Shown: positions 43,384 to 52,676 of the stretch, one piece after another
Layout of the letters: each line of letters starts with the position of its first letter
Position numbering within the stretch: the first letter of the stretch is position 1
Source: Anaerococcus provencensis
GTDB taxonomy: Bacteria > Bacillota > Clostridia > Tissierellales > Peptoniphilaceae
NCBI RefSeq assembly: GCF_000312365.2
Contig: NZ_HG003686.1
Coordinates: forward strand, 403,443 to 467,442
Direction of reading: 5' to 3'
Length of the DNA stretch: 64,000 nt
Made by a program: the position numbers and the translations under genes
Notes under the pieces: model-generated
What the model saw: only the letters and a program-made list of their open reading frames with translations
What the model was told of the DNA's origin: nothing
Database searches by the model: none

Positions 43384-46020
43384 ATGAAAAAAACAGTCCA
43401 CATCATATCCCACACCCATTGGGATAGGGAATGGTATTTGCCTTTAGAAAATCATACTATGCGTCTGGTCGACCTAGTTGATGGACTTATTGAAGCTTGT
43501 GAAGATCCTCGTTTCAAGTATTTCCAATTTGATGGCCAGTATTTGCCCATAGAAGATTACCTCAAAGTTAGACCAGAAAATAAGGAAATATTAAAAGAAT
43601 TAATAAAATCTGGAAGGATAATAATTGGTCCTTGGTATATCTTACAAGATGCATTTTTGACCAGTGGTGAATCAAATGTCAAAGACTTAAGCCTAGGTAT
43701 CAAAAAATCTAGTAGTTGGGGAAAACCTGCTAGCATTGGATATTTCCCAGATACCTTTGGAAATATTGGCCAAGCTCCACAGATTTTAAATAAGGCTGGC
43801 ATTGATGTCTCTTACTTTGGGCGTGGAGTCAAGGCAACAGGCTTTGACAATGCAGTTATAGAAGATTTCACATCCAAAAATTCTGAGCTTATTTGGAAAT
43901 CAAATGATGGGTCAGAAGTATTGGGGATACTCTTTGCTAATTGGTATTGCAATGGAGTAGATATACCTAGCAGAGAAGACAAGCTTAGAAAATACATGGA
44001 CCAAAAAATAGCTGACATGGAAAAATACGCTTCAACCAATCAACTACTCTTGATGAACGGTTGCGACCACTCTCCAGTACAAAAAAACATTGGAGAAATC
44101 ATAGAAAAGCTAAACACCATGTATGATGACTATGAATTTGTCCACTCAAACCTAGACTTGTACTTTGAGGCTGTAAATAAAGAGATAGATAGGGGAAATC
44201 TTGCCCAAATCACTGGTGAACTTCGCAGTCAGACTACAGACGGCTGGTACACCCTACAAGGAACTTCTTCATCTAGATACTATCTCAAACACATGAACAA
44301 AAACTTAGAGATGAGACTTGAAGAAGTCACTCAACCCCTACTAACCATCTTTGGAAAAAAGGAAAACTATCCTCATGATAGAATTGACTACATCTACGAA
44401 AGGCTTATTTCCAACCATCCACATGACAGTATTTGTGGATGTTCTATAGATTCCGTTCACGATGGCAACAAGAGAAGGTTCAAAGATGCAGCTGAGGCAC
44501 TTGATTACCTTGACCAAAAGCAAGGAGAATTTATAGCAAAAAACACCTACAATGACTCAGATTATGTGAGCTTTTGCCTGATAAACACCCTGCCATATGA
44601 AAGGATGAGGAGTGTATCAATAGACTTAGACTATATGAAGGAGTTTTTTGGAGCGAATTTCCCAGAAGTTGTCAAAAAACTTCAAGAAATTGACCTGCCA
44701 GATCTAACTTTAGTCGATGAGGATGGCAATGAAATTCCAGCTCAAATCACAGATATTGGCACAAACTTTGGCTATGAACTGCCAGAAGATGTCTTCCGCA
44801 AGCCATATTTTTCAAGGCAAGTTAATGTCAAATTTCTGGCAAAGCTTAAGCCATATGAAAAGAAAATATTTAGACTAGTAGAAGGAAAAAGCAAGTATTT
44901 AGTTAGGTCTTATGACAAGGACTTGATTGAAAATGACTTCTACCAAATAAAAATAAATGACAACGCTTCTTTGGACATCAAGGATAAGAGGACAGGTGAA
45001 TCTTACACCAATGTTTTGATGGTTGAAGATAGCGGAGATATTGGAAACGAGTACATCTACAGGCAGTCTTACGATAATCTAAGGATTTTGGGTGGCAAGC
45101 TCATAGATAAAGAAGTTTTAAGGGAAAATGACAAGTACATCATAAAGCTTAAAGAGGAAATTTCTATACCAAAATCAGCAGACCAGATCTTGTTTGAAGA
45201 GCAAGTTACCCTAGTAGGTCTACCATTTAGGCAGGCAAAAAGGTCAAAAGATTATGTAAAGATGAAAATTTACAAAGAAATTATAGTTTATGATGAAAAA
45301 TCAACAATGGATATTAAGATCAAACTTAAAAATATGGCGAAGGACCATAGAATGAGGTTGTTATTTGGCCACTCATTAGAATCAGATTTTATTTATCCAG
45401 AAAGTATCTTTGAAACCGTCAAAAGATCTGCTTACCCTCCAAAGACTTGGGAAAACCCAGATTATTCACAAAATTTGAACAGATATATCCAAGTAAAAGA
45501 TGAATCTAACAAAGGCTTTACAGTATCAACTATAGGCATAGCAGAATATGAACAAATAAAAGATGAAGGCCTATATCTAACTCTATTTAGGTCTACTGGA
45601 GAGCTTGGAGACTGGGGCTATTTCCCAACGCCAGATGCTCAACTTTTGGGAGATTTGGCTGATATGGAATTTGACCTATACTTTGATATATTTGACAAAG
45701 ATCCATCTCTTTCAATACAAAAAGCTTTGAAAGAGAGAGTTCCATTTTTTAAGGTTCAAATAGATAAAAACACTGACCCGACTGCCTTTAGTCCAGAGAT
45801 CCCTGACCTAGATCTTGGTGAGAACTTATATTCTGTTTTATATAGAAATTATGATGGGGATCCTATACTTAGGGCCTACAATCCAAGCTATGAATATAAG
45901 CAAATACCAAAGCTATATGGGGAAAATTACGATATACTAGGGCAAAATCCAGATAATCGCAAGATTGATAAAGATAGATTAAGTCCGTTTGAGATTAGAA
46001 CCACAAAACTTGATTTTTGA
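43384..46020 (+). CDS. GH38 alpha-mannosidase
   Basis: 878 aa. The zinc-binding start HIISHTHWDREWYLP (His10, Asp14) and the nucleophile segment FPDTFGNIGQAPQIL (Asp123, also a zinc ligand) are intact, then the helical middle domain (RLISNHPHDSICGCSIDSVH) and the long C-terminal beta-sandwich of the MngB-type enzymes. It is cytosolic, having no signal peptide. It cleaves alpha-mannosides, in related streptococcal loci the alpha-1,3 branches of N-glycans. Ten bp before the GH125 start. Confidence 0.92.
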   Translation: MKKTVHIISHTHWDREWYLPLENHTMRLVDLVDGLIEACEDPRFKYFQFDGQYLPIEDYLKVRPENKEILKELIKSGRIIIGPWYILQDAFLTSGESNVKDLSLGIKKSSSWGKPASIGYFPDTFGNIGQAPQILNKAGIDVSYFGRGVKATGFDNAVIEDFTSKNSELIWKSNDGSEVLGILFANWYCNGVDIPSREDKLRKYMDQKIADMEKYASTNQLLLMNGCDHSPVQKNIGEIIEKLNTMYDDYEFVHSNLDLYFEAVNKEIDRGNLAQITGELRSQTTDGWYTLQGTSSSRYYLKHMNKNLEMRLEEVTQPLLTIFGKKENYPHDRIDYIYERLISNHPHDSICGCSIDSVHDGNKRRFKDAAEALDYLDQKQGEFIAKNTYNDSDYVSFCLINTLPYERMRSVSIDLDYMKEFFGANFPEVVKKLQEIDLPDLTLVDEDGNEIPAQITDIGTNFGYELPEDVFRKPYFSRQVNVKFLAKLKPYEKKIFRLVEGKSKYLVRSYDKDLIENDFYQIKINDNASLDIKDKRTGESYTNVLMVEDSGDIGNEYIYRQSYDNLRILGGKLIDKEVLRENDKYIIKLKEEISIPKSADQILFEEQVTLVGLPFRQAKRSKDYVKMKIYKEIIVYDEKSTMDIKIKLKNMAKDHRMRLLFGHSLESDFIYPESIFETVKRSAYPPKTWENPDYSQNLNRYIQVKDESNKGFTVSTIGIAEYEQIKDEGLYLTLFRSTGELGDWGYFPTPDAQLLGDLADMEFDLYFDIFDKDPSLSIQKALKERVPFFKVQIDKNTDPTAFSPEIPDLDLGENLYSVLYRNYDGDPILRAYNPSYEYKQIPKLYGENYDILGQNPDNRKIDKDRLSPFEIRTTKLDF

Positions 46021-46030
46021 AAGGAGTTTT

Positions 46031-47308
46031 ATGGAAAAGATAGTAGAAAGCTTGATAGAAAAAGTTAATGCTTCCAATCAAGTGACAGATGAAATAAAAA
46101 AGATATTTGAAAAAGCTATTAAAAATACCTTTACAACTACCATGGAAACTACAGATAGGGGAGATGTCTTTGTAATCACAGGTGATATAGAAGCTATGTG
46201 GCTAAGAGACTCTGCAGGACAGATTAGACCCTTATTTTATATAGATTCGGATGAGGCAAATGATTTAATCAAAAAAGTCATCCAAAGACAGTTCTTTTCA
46301 GTTGACAAGGACTACTATGCCAACGCCTTCAATAAAGAGGCTAATGGCAGGGCTTGGACCCACGATGATATAACAGACTTTGAATCTGACTGGGTTTGGG
46401 AGAGAAAATATGAGCTTGATAGTCTAGCTTATATTATGCAAACTGCTCATTTGTACTATGAAAAGACAAAAGATTCATCTATATTTGATGATGAATTTAT
46501 GAGAATTTTAGCAAATGTAGTTGATCAAATTAAGCTTGAACAAAACCACGAAAACTCACCATATGAATTTGTAAGACCAAATCCAGAAGCTGTTACAGAA
46601 ACTCTAAGAACTGGCAAAAAAGGATCTCCAGTATCCTATACTGGCATGAGCTGGTCAGGTTTTAGGCCAAGTGACGATTCTTGTATGTACCAATACCTAG
46701 TTCCTGCCAACGCCTTTACAGTTGTAAGCCTTAGAAGACTTGCTGATTGCTTGATTGATGCCGGCAAAGATAATGACCTTGCTAATAAGATGAAAAATCT
46801 TGCTGATGAGATTGACAAAGGAATAAAAGAACACGGAAAAATTGCTGATGATGAATTTGGTGAAATTCTAACTTATGAAGTTGATGGACTTGGCAATAGC
46901 AATTTTATGGATGATGCCAATGTTCCAAGCCTATTATCCATTGCTTACCTAGATTATATGGATAAGGACGATGAACTTTACAAAAACACTAGAAGGGCAA
47001 TCTTGTCAGATAAAAACCACCTTTATTATGAGGGATGCGCTGCTAAGGGTATAGGAAGTGACCATACTCCAAAAGATTATATATGGCATATAGCCCTAGC
47101 TATGCAAATGATGACATCAACAGAAAAAAGCGAACAAGAAGAAATCCTACACTATTTTGAAACAACACATGATAATAAGTATTTGATGCATGAAGGTTTC
47201 CATAAGGATAATCCAAGCGAATACACAAGAGATTGGTTCTCATGGTCAAACTCTATGTTCTGTGAGGCTGTTTTAAGATACATCGGCCTTGAAATGATCA
47301 AGGCCTAG
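46031..47308 (+). CDS. GH125 exo-alpha-1,6-mannosidase
   Basis: 425 aa from ATG 46031 (GAAAGGAGTTTT upstream; the longer frame from 45989 lies inside GH38). Family pattern: GDIEAMWLRDSAGQIRPL near residue 52, GRAWTHDDITDFESDWVWERKYELDSLAY near residue 110, SWSGFRPSDDS and FMDDANVPSLLS later. GH125 enzymes remove alpha-1,6-linked mannose and in streptococci work beside GH38 on N-glycan cores. The 3' end overlaps the convergent regulator by 11 bp. Confidence 0.92.
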   Translation: MEKIVESLIEKVNASNQVTDEIKKIFEKAIKNTFTTTMETTDRGDVFVITGDIEAMWLRDSAGQIRPLFYIDSDEANDLIKKVIQRQFFSVDKDYYANAFNKEANGRAWTHDDITDFESDWVWERKYELDSLAYIMQTAHLYYEKTKDSSIFDDEFMRILANVVDQIKLEQNHENSPYEFVRPNPEAVTETLRTGKKGSPVSYTGMSWSGFRPSDDSCMYQYLVPANAFTVVSLRRLADCLIDAGKDNDLANKMKNLADEIDKGIKEHGKIADDEFGEILTYEVDGLGNSNFMDDANVPSLLSIAYLDYMDKDDELYKNTRRAILSDKNHLYYEGCAAKGIGSDHTPKDYIWHIALAMQMMTSTEKSEQEEILHYFETTHDNKYLMHEGFHKDNPSEYTRDWFSWSNSMFCEAVLRYIGLEMIKA

Positions 47309-48038
47309 TAGCTTGGTAGATTTCACAGATTATATCTATAGATACAATAAGGGGGGCCATTTTTGAAATGTTAAACTCATAGGTCGAATATGATGGAGTT
47401 AGGAAAACAAAGTCTGATTTTTGGGCCAAGGTAGACTTAGGACTTCTGGTGAGGGATAGGATTTTTGCCCCTTTTTCTAGGGCATTATCTACCCCTTCTA
47501 GAAGGTTGGTGTTTTCTCCACTAAGGGAAAGAGCTATTAGTAAGTCTTCCTTATTTAAACTATTGGTCAATAAATCAATGGCGTAGGGTTCCTTGGCATA
47601 GTCAGAATTTATTATATTCATTTCATTTAATTTGTAGACAAATTCATTGGCGGCAAGGCCAGATGTACCTATGCCAATTATTGCAATTTTATGAAATTGG
47701 TCAAAATTTCTGATAAAATCACGAAGCTTAGAATCAACTGATTCTATACCAGAAATCATATCTTCATATATGCCCAAGGCCTTGTAGGGCCTATTATCCC
47801 CTAGTGATTTTAGGGCATAGCGGAACTCAAGATAACCGTTGAAACCAAGTTTTTGGGAAAATCTAGTGGCAGTGGCCGTAGAAACATAAAAAGTTTTGGC
47901 AAATTCATTTATAGAAAGATTTGAAATATCGTAGTCTAAACTTTTTAATTTTTTTACTATAGCTTGCTCACTTCTGGAAAGTTTTATATTATTTTTGCTG
48001 ATTATATCCATTATAAAATCATATGAACTGTTTGACAT
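47298..48038 (-). CDS. RpiR-family regulator with SIS domain
   Basis: 246 aa. An N-terminal HTH (ISNLSINEFAKTFYVSTATATRFSQKLGFNGYLEFRYAL) and a sugar-phosphate-binding SIS domain (IAIIGIGTSGLAANEFVYKLNE ... LIALSLSGENTNLLEGVDNA). It stands on the opposite strand within the island, 40 bp from the divergent ROK kinase, so it likely controls that promoter and perhaps the rest in response to a sugar phosphate made by the kinases. Confidence 0.9.
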   Translation of the reverse strand: MSNSSYDFIMDIISKNNIKLSRSEQAIVKKLKSLDYDISNLSINEFAKTFYVSTATATRFSQKLGFNGYLEFRYALKSLGDNRPYKALGIYEDMISGIESVDSKLRDFIRNFDQFHKIAIIGIGTSGLAANEFVYKLNEMNIINSDYAKEPYAIDLLTNSLNKEDLLIALSLSGENTNLLEGVDNALEKGAKILSLTRSPKSTLAQKSDFVFLTPSYSTYEFNISKMAPLIVSIDIICEIYQATRP

Positions 48039-48078
48039 AATAACTCCTTATTAGATTATTATAACATAAAGGAAAAAA

Positions 48079-48975
48079 ATGTATTTAGTATTTGATATAG
48101 GTGGCACATCCACCAAGTACGCTTTAATAGAAAATGATAAGATTATCGAGAAATATTCAAAAGCTCAAGCAAGAAATATGGATGATTTTGTTAAGTTTTT
48201 TGAAGATACAATAATATATTACCAAAATAAATATAAAATCGAGGGCATAGGCTTGTCTTCTCCGGGGACAGTGGATCCTCTCACAGGCAAAATCTTAGGC
48301 CAATCAGCTGTAGAATTTATCACAGAATATAATTTTGCCTACCATCTAGAAAAGAAATTTTATTTACCAGTAGCTATAGAAAATGATGCAAACTGTGCAG
48401 CTCTTGCCGAGGTTTATTACGGAAATCACAAAAAAGATTACATAGCTTTTCTTATAATTGGTTCAGGAATTGGGGGAGCTGTTGTAAACAAGGGTGAGAT
48501 AGTCAGGGGCGCCAAGCTAGAGAGTGGCGAATTTGGCTATATGCTATTAAAAAATGAAGATGGTAATTATGAAAACTTCTCAACTCTTGCAACTTTACCG
48601 AATGTAAGGCGTAAGATGGTAGAAAAGTATGGAATCAAGGAGACGACTTATCAGATTTTTGACAAGTATTTTAAAAAAGAAGAACCATATTTTTCTGAGG
48701 TTGACTTGATGTTCGATTACCTAGCCATGGGCATTTATAACATTGCCTATACCATTGACCCAGAAATCATATACCTAGGCGGAGGGATTTCTTCTGATGA
48801 GCGTTTTATAAATGAGTTAAAGAAAAAACTTGTAAGTGGAATTTTTGCAAGCAAAGCATACGACATCAGACCTGTATCATTTTTTAATGACAACAATCTC
48901 TACGGAGCCTATGCTAATTTAATGAAGACAATAAAAGAAGGCAGGAGTCTTAAACAAAGGAGTGAAGATGATTAA
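48079..48975 (+). CDS. ROK-family sugar kinase lacking the zinc motif
   Basis: 298 aa. ATP-binding start YLVFDIGGTSTKYALI, catalytic base in IENDANCAALAE near residue 104, second phosphate loop IGSGIGGAVVNKGEIV. The ROK zinc signature (C-x-C-G-x-x-G-C) is missing; instead SGEFGYMLL follows, as in beta-glucoside kinase-like ROK proteins of Listeria. The gene's end overlaps the GH1 start by 8 bp, so the two products probably act in sequence. Substrate is inferred: a beta-linked disaccharide or free mannose/GlcNAc. Confidence 0.85.
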   Translation: MYLVFDIGGTSTKYALIENDKIIEKYSKAQARNMDDFVKFFEDTIIYYQNKYKIEGIGLSSPGTVDPLTGKILGQSAVEFITEYNFAYHLEKKFYLPVAIENDANCAALAEVYYGNHKKDYIAFLIIGSGIGGAVVNKGEIVRGAKLESGEFGYMLLKNEDGNYENFSTLATLPNVRRKMVEKYGIKETTYQIFDKYFKKEEPYFSEVDLMFDYLAMGIYNIAYTIDPEIIYLGGGISSDERFINELKKKLVSGIFASKAYDIRPVSFFNDNNLYGAYANLMKTIKEGRSLKQRSEDD

Positions 48976-50350
48976 ATTTCCACAGGGTTTCCTATATGGA
49001 TCAGCCACCAGTGCTAGCCAATCTGAAGGAGCGGCAAGCCTTGATGGCAAAAGTGAAAATACTTGGGATTTTTGGTACAAAAAAGACCCATATAAATTTC
49101 ACAATCTTATAGGACCCGAAGAAACAACGGATATTTACCATAATTATGAAAAAGATGTAGACTTACTAGAAAAAACTGGCCATTCAGTATTTAGAACATC
49201 CATTAGTTGGACAAGACTAATACCAGCTATAGATGGAGAGGTCAACCCAAAGGCGGTCGAATTTTATAGGGATTATTTCTCAAAAATCAAAGAAAAAAAT
49301 ATCACCTTATATATTAACTTATTCCATTTTGATATGCCTATGTATCTGATGGATATTGGTGGATGGACCAATAAAAAGACTGTCGAGGCCTATGTTTCCT
49401 ATGCCAAAAAATGCTTTGAACTTTTTGACGATTTAGTTGACGGTTGGTTTACCTTTAATGAACCTATAGTCCATGTAGAATGCCAATATATGAATGGTTG
49501 CCACTATCCGGCGGAAGTAAATCCGCAAAAGGCCATCCAAAGTGCTTTTTATACTCAGCTTGCCAGTGCCTCAGCTATAAAAGCATATAGGCAAATGAAT
49601 GGAAAGAAAAAAATAGGAATAATACTAAATCTTACACCATCATATCCAAGAAGTGACAATGGTGGAGATTTGAAAGCTGCTGAAATTAGCGAGCTATTTA
49701 ATACAGCTTCATTTTTGGATCCATCTGTCAAAGGCTATTATCCAAAAGAATTAGTAGAAATCATAGCAAATGAAAATTTGTTGCCAGAATACACAGATGA
49801 CGATTTAGAAATTATCAAAGAAAACACTATAGATTTCCTTGGAGTAAATTATTACCAACCACTTAGGGTTAGGGAAAATCCATATGTCTACAAAGAAGAT
49901 GCTATGTTTTCCCAAAGCAAATACTATATGGGCTATGACATGCCGGGTAAGAGGATGAACCCATATCGAGGTTGGGAAATCTACCCAAGGGCTCTATACG
50001 ACATTGCAATAAATATCCGTGATAATTACGGCAATATTGAATGGTTAGTCACAGAAAATGGCATGGGTGTAGAAGATGAGGAACGTTTTAGAAAAGATGG
50101 GCAAATCCAAGATGACTATAGAATAGAGTTTTTCAAAGAACACCTATACTGGCTTCACAAGGCCATAGAAGAAGGAGCCAACTGTAAGGGCTACCAAGTG
50201 TGGACCTTTATAGACTGCTGGAGCTGGCTAAATGCATACAAAAATCGCTATGGACTTGTTGAACTAGACCTTAAAACTGGAGAACGAAAGATTAAGAAAT
50301 CTGGGGAATGGTTTTATGAACTTAGAAAAAACAACGGATTTGAACTCTGA
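48968..50350 (+). CDS. GH1 beta-glycosidase, possibly acting on phosphorylated substrates
   Basis: 460 aa from ATG 48968 (AAAGGAGTGAAG upstream). GH1 signatures: FLYGSATSASQSEGA, acid/base Glu165 in FTFNEPIV, nucleophile in WLVTENGMG. Near the C-terminus the usual DNFEW reads DCWSWLNAYKNRYG. Ser replaces the Glu that contacts O4/O6 of free sugars, and the R-Y-G end is kept. A Ser here is a mark of 6-phospho-beta-glycosidases, although the helper Lys is displaced by one position. Coupled to a ROK kinase gene. It may cleave the core beta-mannosyl or another beta-linkage; substrate unproven. Confidence 0.85.
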   Translation: MIKFPQGFLYGSATSASQSEGAASLDGKSENTWDFWYKKDPYKFHNLIGPEETTDIYHNYEKDVDLLEKTGHSVFRTSISWTRLIPAIDGEVNPKAVEFYRDYFSKIKEKNITLYINLFHFDMPMYLMDIGGWTNKKTVEAYVSYAKKCFELFDDLVDGWFTFNEPIVHVECQYMNGCHYPAEVNPQKAIQSAFYTQLASASAIKAYRQMNGKKKIGIILNLTPSYPRSDNGGDLKAAEISELFNTASFLDPSVKGYYPKELVEIIANENLLPEYTDDDLEIIKENTIDFLGVNYYQPLRVRENPYVYKEDAMFSQSKYYMGYDMPGKRMNPYRGWEIYPRALYDIAINIRDNYGNIEWLVTENGMGVEDEERFRKDGQIQDDYRIEFFKEHLYWLHKAIEEGANCKGYQVWTFIDCWSWLNAYKNRYGLVELDLKTGERKIKKSGEWFYELRKNNGFEL

Positions 50351-51638
50351 TCCATACTTTGAATTTGAAGAGACCTTTGATGGATTAATACCAAAATACC
50401 ATGGGCCTATCCCAAGTGTCTTTCAAGTTAATTATCTGGAAGAAGAGTGTGGGGCTTTCTTGCACTTTGGCATGAATACTTATACAGAAGTGGAATGGGG
50501 CAATGGCAAGGAAAATCTAGATGATTTTACTTTGACTAACTTTGACTACGAATCCTATGTGAAGACCTTGAAGGATTTGGGTTTTAGGAGACTAATTTTT
50601 ACAGCCAAACACCACGATGGTTTTTGTATGTGGGATACAAAAGAGACCTCTCATAAGATTACTAATACTAGCTACGGCAAGGACTTTCTAGCTGAGCTTT
50701 CAAAGGCTTGTAGCAAGTTTGACATGAATATGGGCATATATCTTTCCCCATGGGATGTCCACGAGCCTACTTATGGTAGCGGAGAAGCTTATAACAAATT
50801 TTACCTAAAACAAATCAAAGAGATTGTTAATAATCCTATATACGGCAACAAGGGTCATTTTGTGGAATGGTGGTTTGACAATGCCAAGGATGAGAATTAC
50901 CCAGACCAAGAATATGATTTTGAGAGTTTTATGGCAGAGATTAGGAAAAATAATCCTCATATCCTATTTTTTGGAGTGGGACCTATGGGTGGCATCCACT
51001 GGGCTGGTAACGAACTAGGCTATGCCCCAAGTGAAAATGCTCCTAGACTTAAAAAAGATACTTTTGAAATAGACTACGATGCTGCCTTTAGGTCATCTGT
51101 GGGTCATAATGAAGACTATGTTTTTTCTCTTAGTGAGTGCGACACATCAGTTACCGACCGTTGGTTTTCTCACAAGGATGAGAGGATAAAATCTGTAGAA
51201 GAACTTTTTGAAATATACCTCAAATCTGTCGGCCGTGGGGGAGTTTTGTTATTAAACATTCCTGCCAACAAAAGCGGAAAAATAGATGATAAGATTATAG
51301 AAAGATTAAAGGAAACCAAGGTAAAAATCCAAGAATCTTTTTCAAAAAACATAGAAGATGGCATATTTATAACTTGTACTGATATTGGTAATGAATATTT
51401 TCTAGAAGTAGAAAATCCAAATGACCTTGATATTAACTTTCTTCTAGTCAGAGAAGATATTAGAAAAGGTTCACGTTTCACCCATGGATATATATTCATA
51501 AATGGAGAAAGATTCAATATCGACTCCATTGGGGATAGGCGTATTTTGGACCTAAGATCTTATGAAAAAATCAAGACTCTAAGACTTGCATTATATGGAG
51601 CAAGCAAGCTATACATTAACGATTTTAAAATTTATTAG
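50316..51638 (+). CDS. GH29 alpha-L-fucosidase
   Basis: 440 aa. The start GAFLHFGMNTYTEVEWGNG, the AKHHDGFCMWDT segment near residue 100 and MGIYLSPWDVHEPTYG are characteristic. The nucleophile Asp is in FVEWWFDNAKDEN near residue 192. No signal peptide. The pattern is closer to the bacterial type with narrow linkage specificity (alpha-1,3/4) than to the broad type, but that is a judgement from memory. It overlaps the GH1 gene by 35 bp, with its ribosome site inside that gene. Confidence 0.88.
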   Translation: MNLEKTTDLNSDPYFEFEETFDGLIPKYHGPIPSVFQVNYLEEECGAFLHFGMNTYTEVEWGNGKENLDDFTLTNFDYESYVKTLKDLGFRRLIFTAKHHDGFCMWDTKETSHKITNTSYGKDFLAELSKACSKFDMNMGIYLSPWDVHEPTYGSGEAYNKFYLKQIKEIVNNPIYGNKGHFVEWWFDNAKDENYPDQEYDFESFMAEIRKNNPHILFFGVGPMGGIHWAGNELGYAPSENAPRLKKDTFEIDYDAAFRSSVGHNEDYVFSLSECDTSVTDRWFSHKDERIKSVEELFEIYLKSVGRGGVLLLNIPANKSGKIDDKIIERLKETKVKIQESFSKNIEDGIFITCTDIGNEYFLEVENPNDLDINFLLVREDIRKGSRFTHGYIFINGERFNIDSIGDRRILDLRSYEKIKTLRLALYGASKLYINDFKIY

Positions 51639-51740
51639 TTATTATGTATAAAAGTAATATTTCCCCTACAAGTAATGATATAATGGAACTATAGGAAATT
51701 TTAAAATCAATATTTGTGCTTTTTATGAAAGGAGCAGTAT

Positions 51741-52601
51741 ATGTACGGTTCAATAGAACTAGGTGGAACAAAAATAAGGTGTGGTATTTTTGACGATGGG
51801 GGAAAACTCCTCACAGAAGATAGGATAAAGACGGCTGACCCATATGACAATGTAAAAGAGATTGTAGAATTCTTCAAGGACTCTGACATAAAGTCCATTG
51901 GCATTGGCGCTTTTGGACCAGTTGATGTTGACAAAAATAGCAAAACTTATGGGTCTATCTTAGCTACACCAAAAAGGCTTTGGAGAAACTTTGACTTACT
52001 TGGTGAGCTTAAGAAAAATTTAGACCTACCAATGGGACTTACAACAGATGTTGGAGCAAGTGGCATTGGCGAATATGAATTGGGAGCAGCAAAAGATAAG
52101 ACAAGCTCACTATATCTAACCATAGGAACAGGCATAGGCGGTTCTTACATACAAAATGGCAAATTGCTTGAAGGTTATTCCCACCCAGAAATGGGCCACT
52201 TTGAACTTCCAAAAGAAGATGGTGATGACTTTGAAGGGGTGTGCGATTATCACAAAAATTGCTTTGAGGGCCTTTGTTCAGGACCTGCTATAGAAAAAAG
52301 AGCAGGAGAAAAAGGAGAAAATCTCGACATCTCAGATCCGGCCTTTGCTATTACTGCAAAATATATAGCAAAAGCACTTTATACCTACACAGCAATTCTT
52401 CGTCCGCATATCATAATAATTGGTGGAGGAGTTTGTAACAAGGAAGGTATGATTGATAAGATCAGAGAAGAATTTGACAAGATAAAGGGCGACTACCTTG
52501 TCTTGCCAGATAGTAAAGAATATATAGTATTCCCAGAACTAGGCAACGAGGCAGGCCTTATAGGTGGCTATGTACTTGCAAAAGAGATAGCAAGGGAATA
52601 A
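51741..52601 (+). CDS. ROK-family fructokinase/mannokinase with zinc motif
   Basis: 286 aa. Phosphate loop IELGGTKIRCGIFD, a second loop LTIGTGIGGSYIQNG, and the fructokinase-type zinc cluster SHPEMGHFEL...CDYHKNCFEGLCSGPAIEKR. Proteins with this cluster (ScrK/GmuE group) phosphorylate fructose or mannose. Mannose is the natural product of the GH38 and GH125 enzymes, and the product, mannose-6-phosphate, would go to ManA. It has its own AT-rich upstream region with TATAAT at 51679-51684 and a GGAGC ribosome site. Confidence 0.85.
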   Translation: MYGSIELGGTKIRCGIFDDGGKLLTEDRIKTADPYDNVKEIVEFFKDSDIKSIGIGAFGPVDVDKNSKTYGSILATPKRLWRNFDLLGELKKNLDLPMGLTTDVGASGIGEYELGAAKDKTSSLYLTIGTGIGGSYIQNGKLLEGYSHPEMGHFELPKEDGDDFEGVCDYHKNCFEGLCSGPAIEKRAGEKGENLDISDPAFAITAKYIAKALYTYTAILRPHIIIIGGGVCNKEGMIDKIREEFDKIKGDYLVLPDSKEYIVFPELGNEAGLIGGYVLAKEIARE

Positions 52602-52676
52602 AAAAGGGACTATTATGACTTGAACCCCAAAATCCGCAATACGGATAGAGGGGTTTTGCTCATTTAGTCCCTTTTT
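52601..52676. terminator. Nested double hairpin between convergent genes
   Basis: Outer arms AAAAAGGGACT (52601-52611) / AGTCCCTTTTT (52666-52676) enclose an inner hairpin AACCCC-AAA-ATCCG / CGGAT-AGA-GGGGTT (52624-52655). The right outer arm lies inside the last codons of the GH2 gene. A and T runs on both sides allow termination in both directions. The inner hairpin resembles that at 22487-22517. Confidence 0.75.

Noticed and set aside
45989..46030. Longer N-terminus for the GH125 enzyme
   Set aside because: The added codons lie inside the GH38 gene; the ATG at 46031 has a strong GGAG site at good distance and matches the family start.
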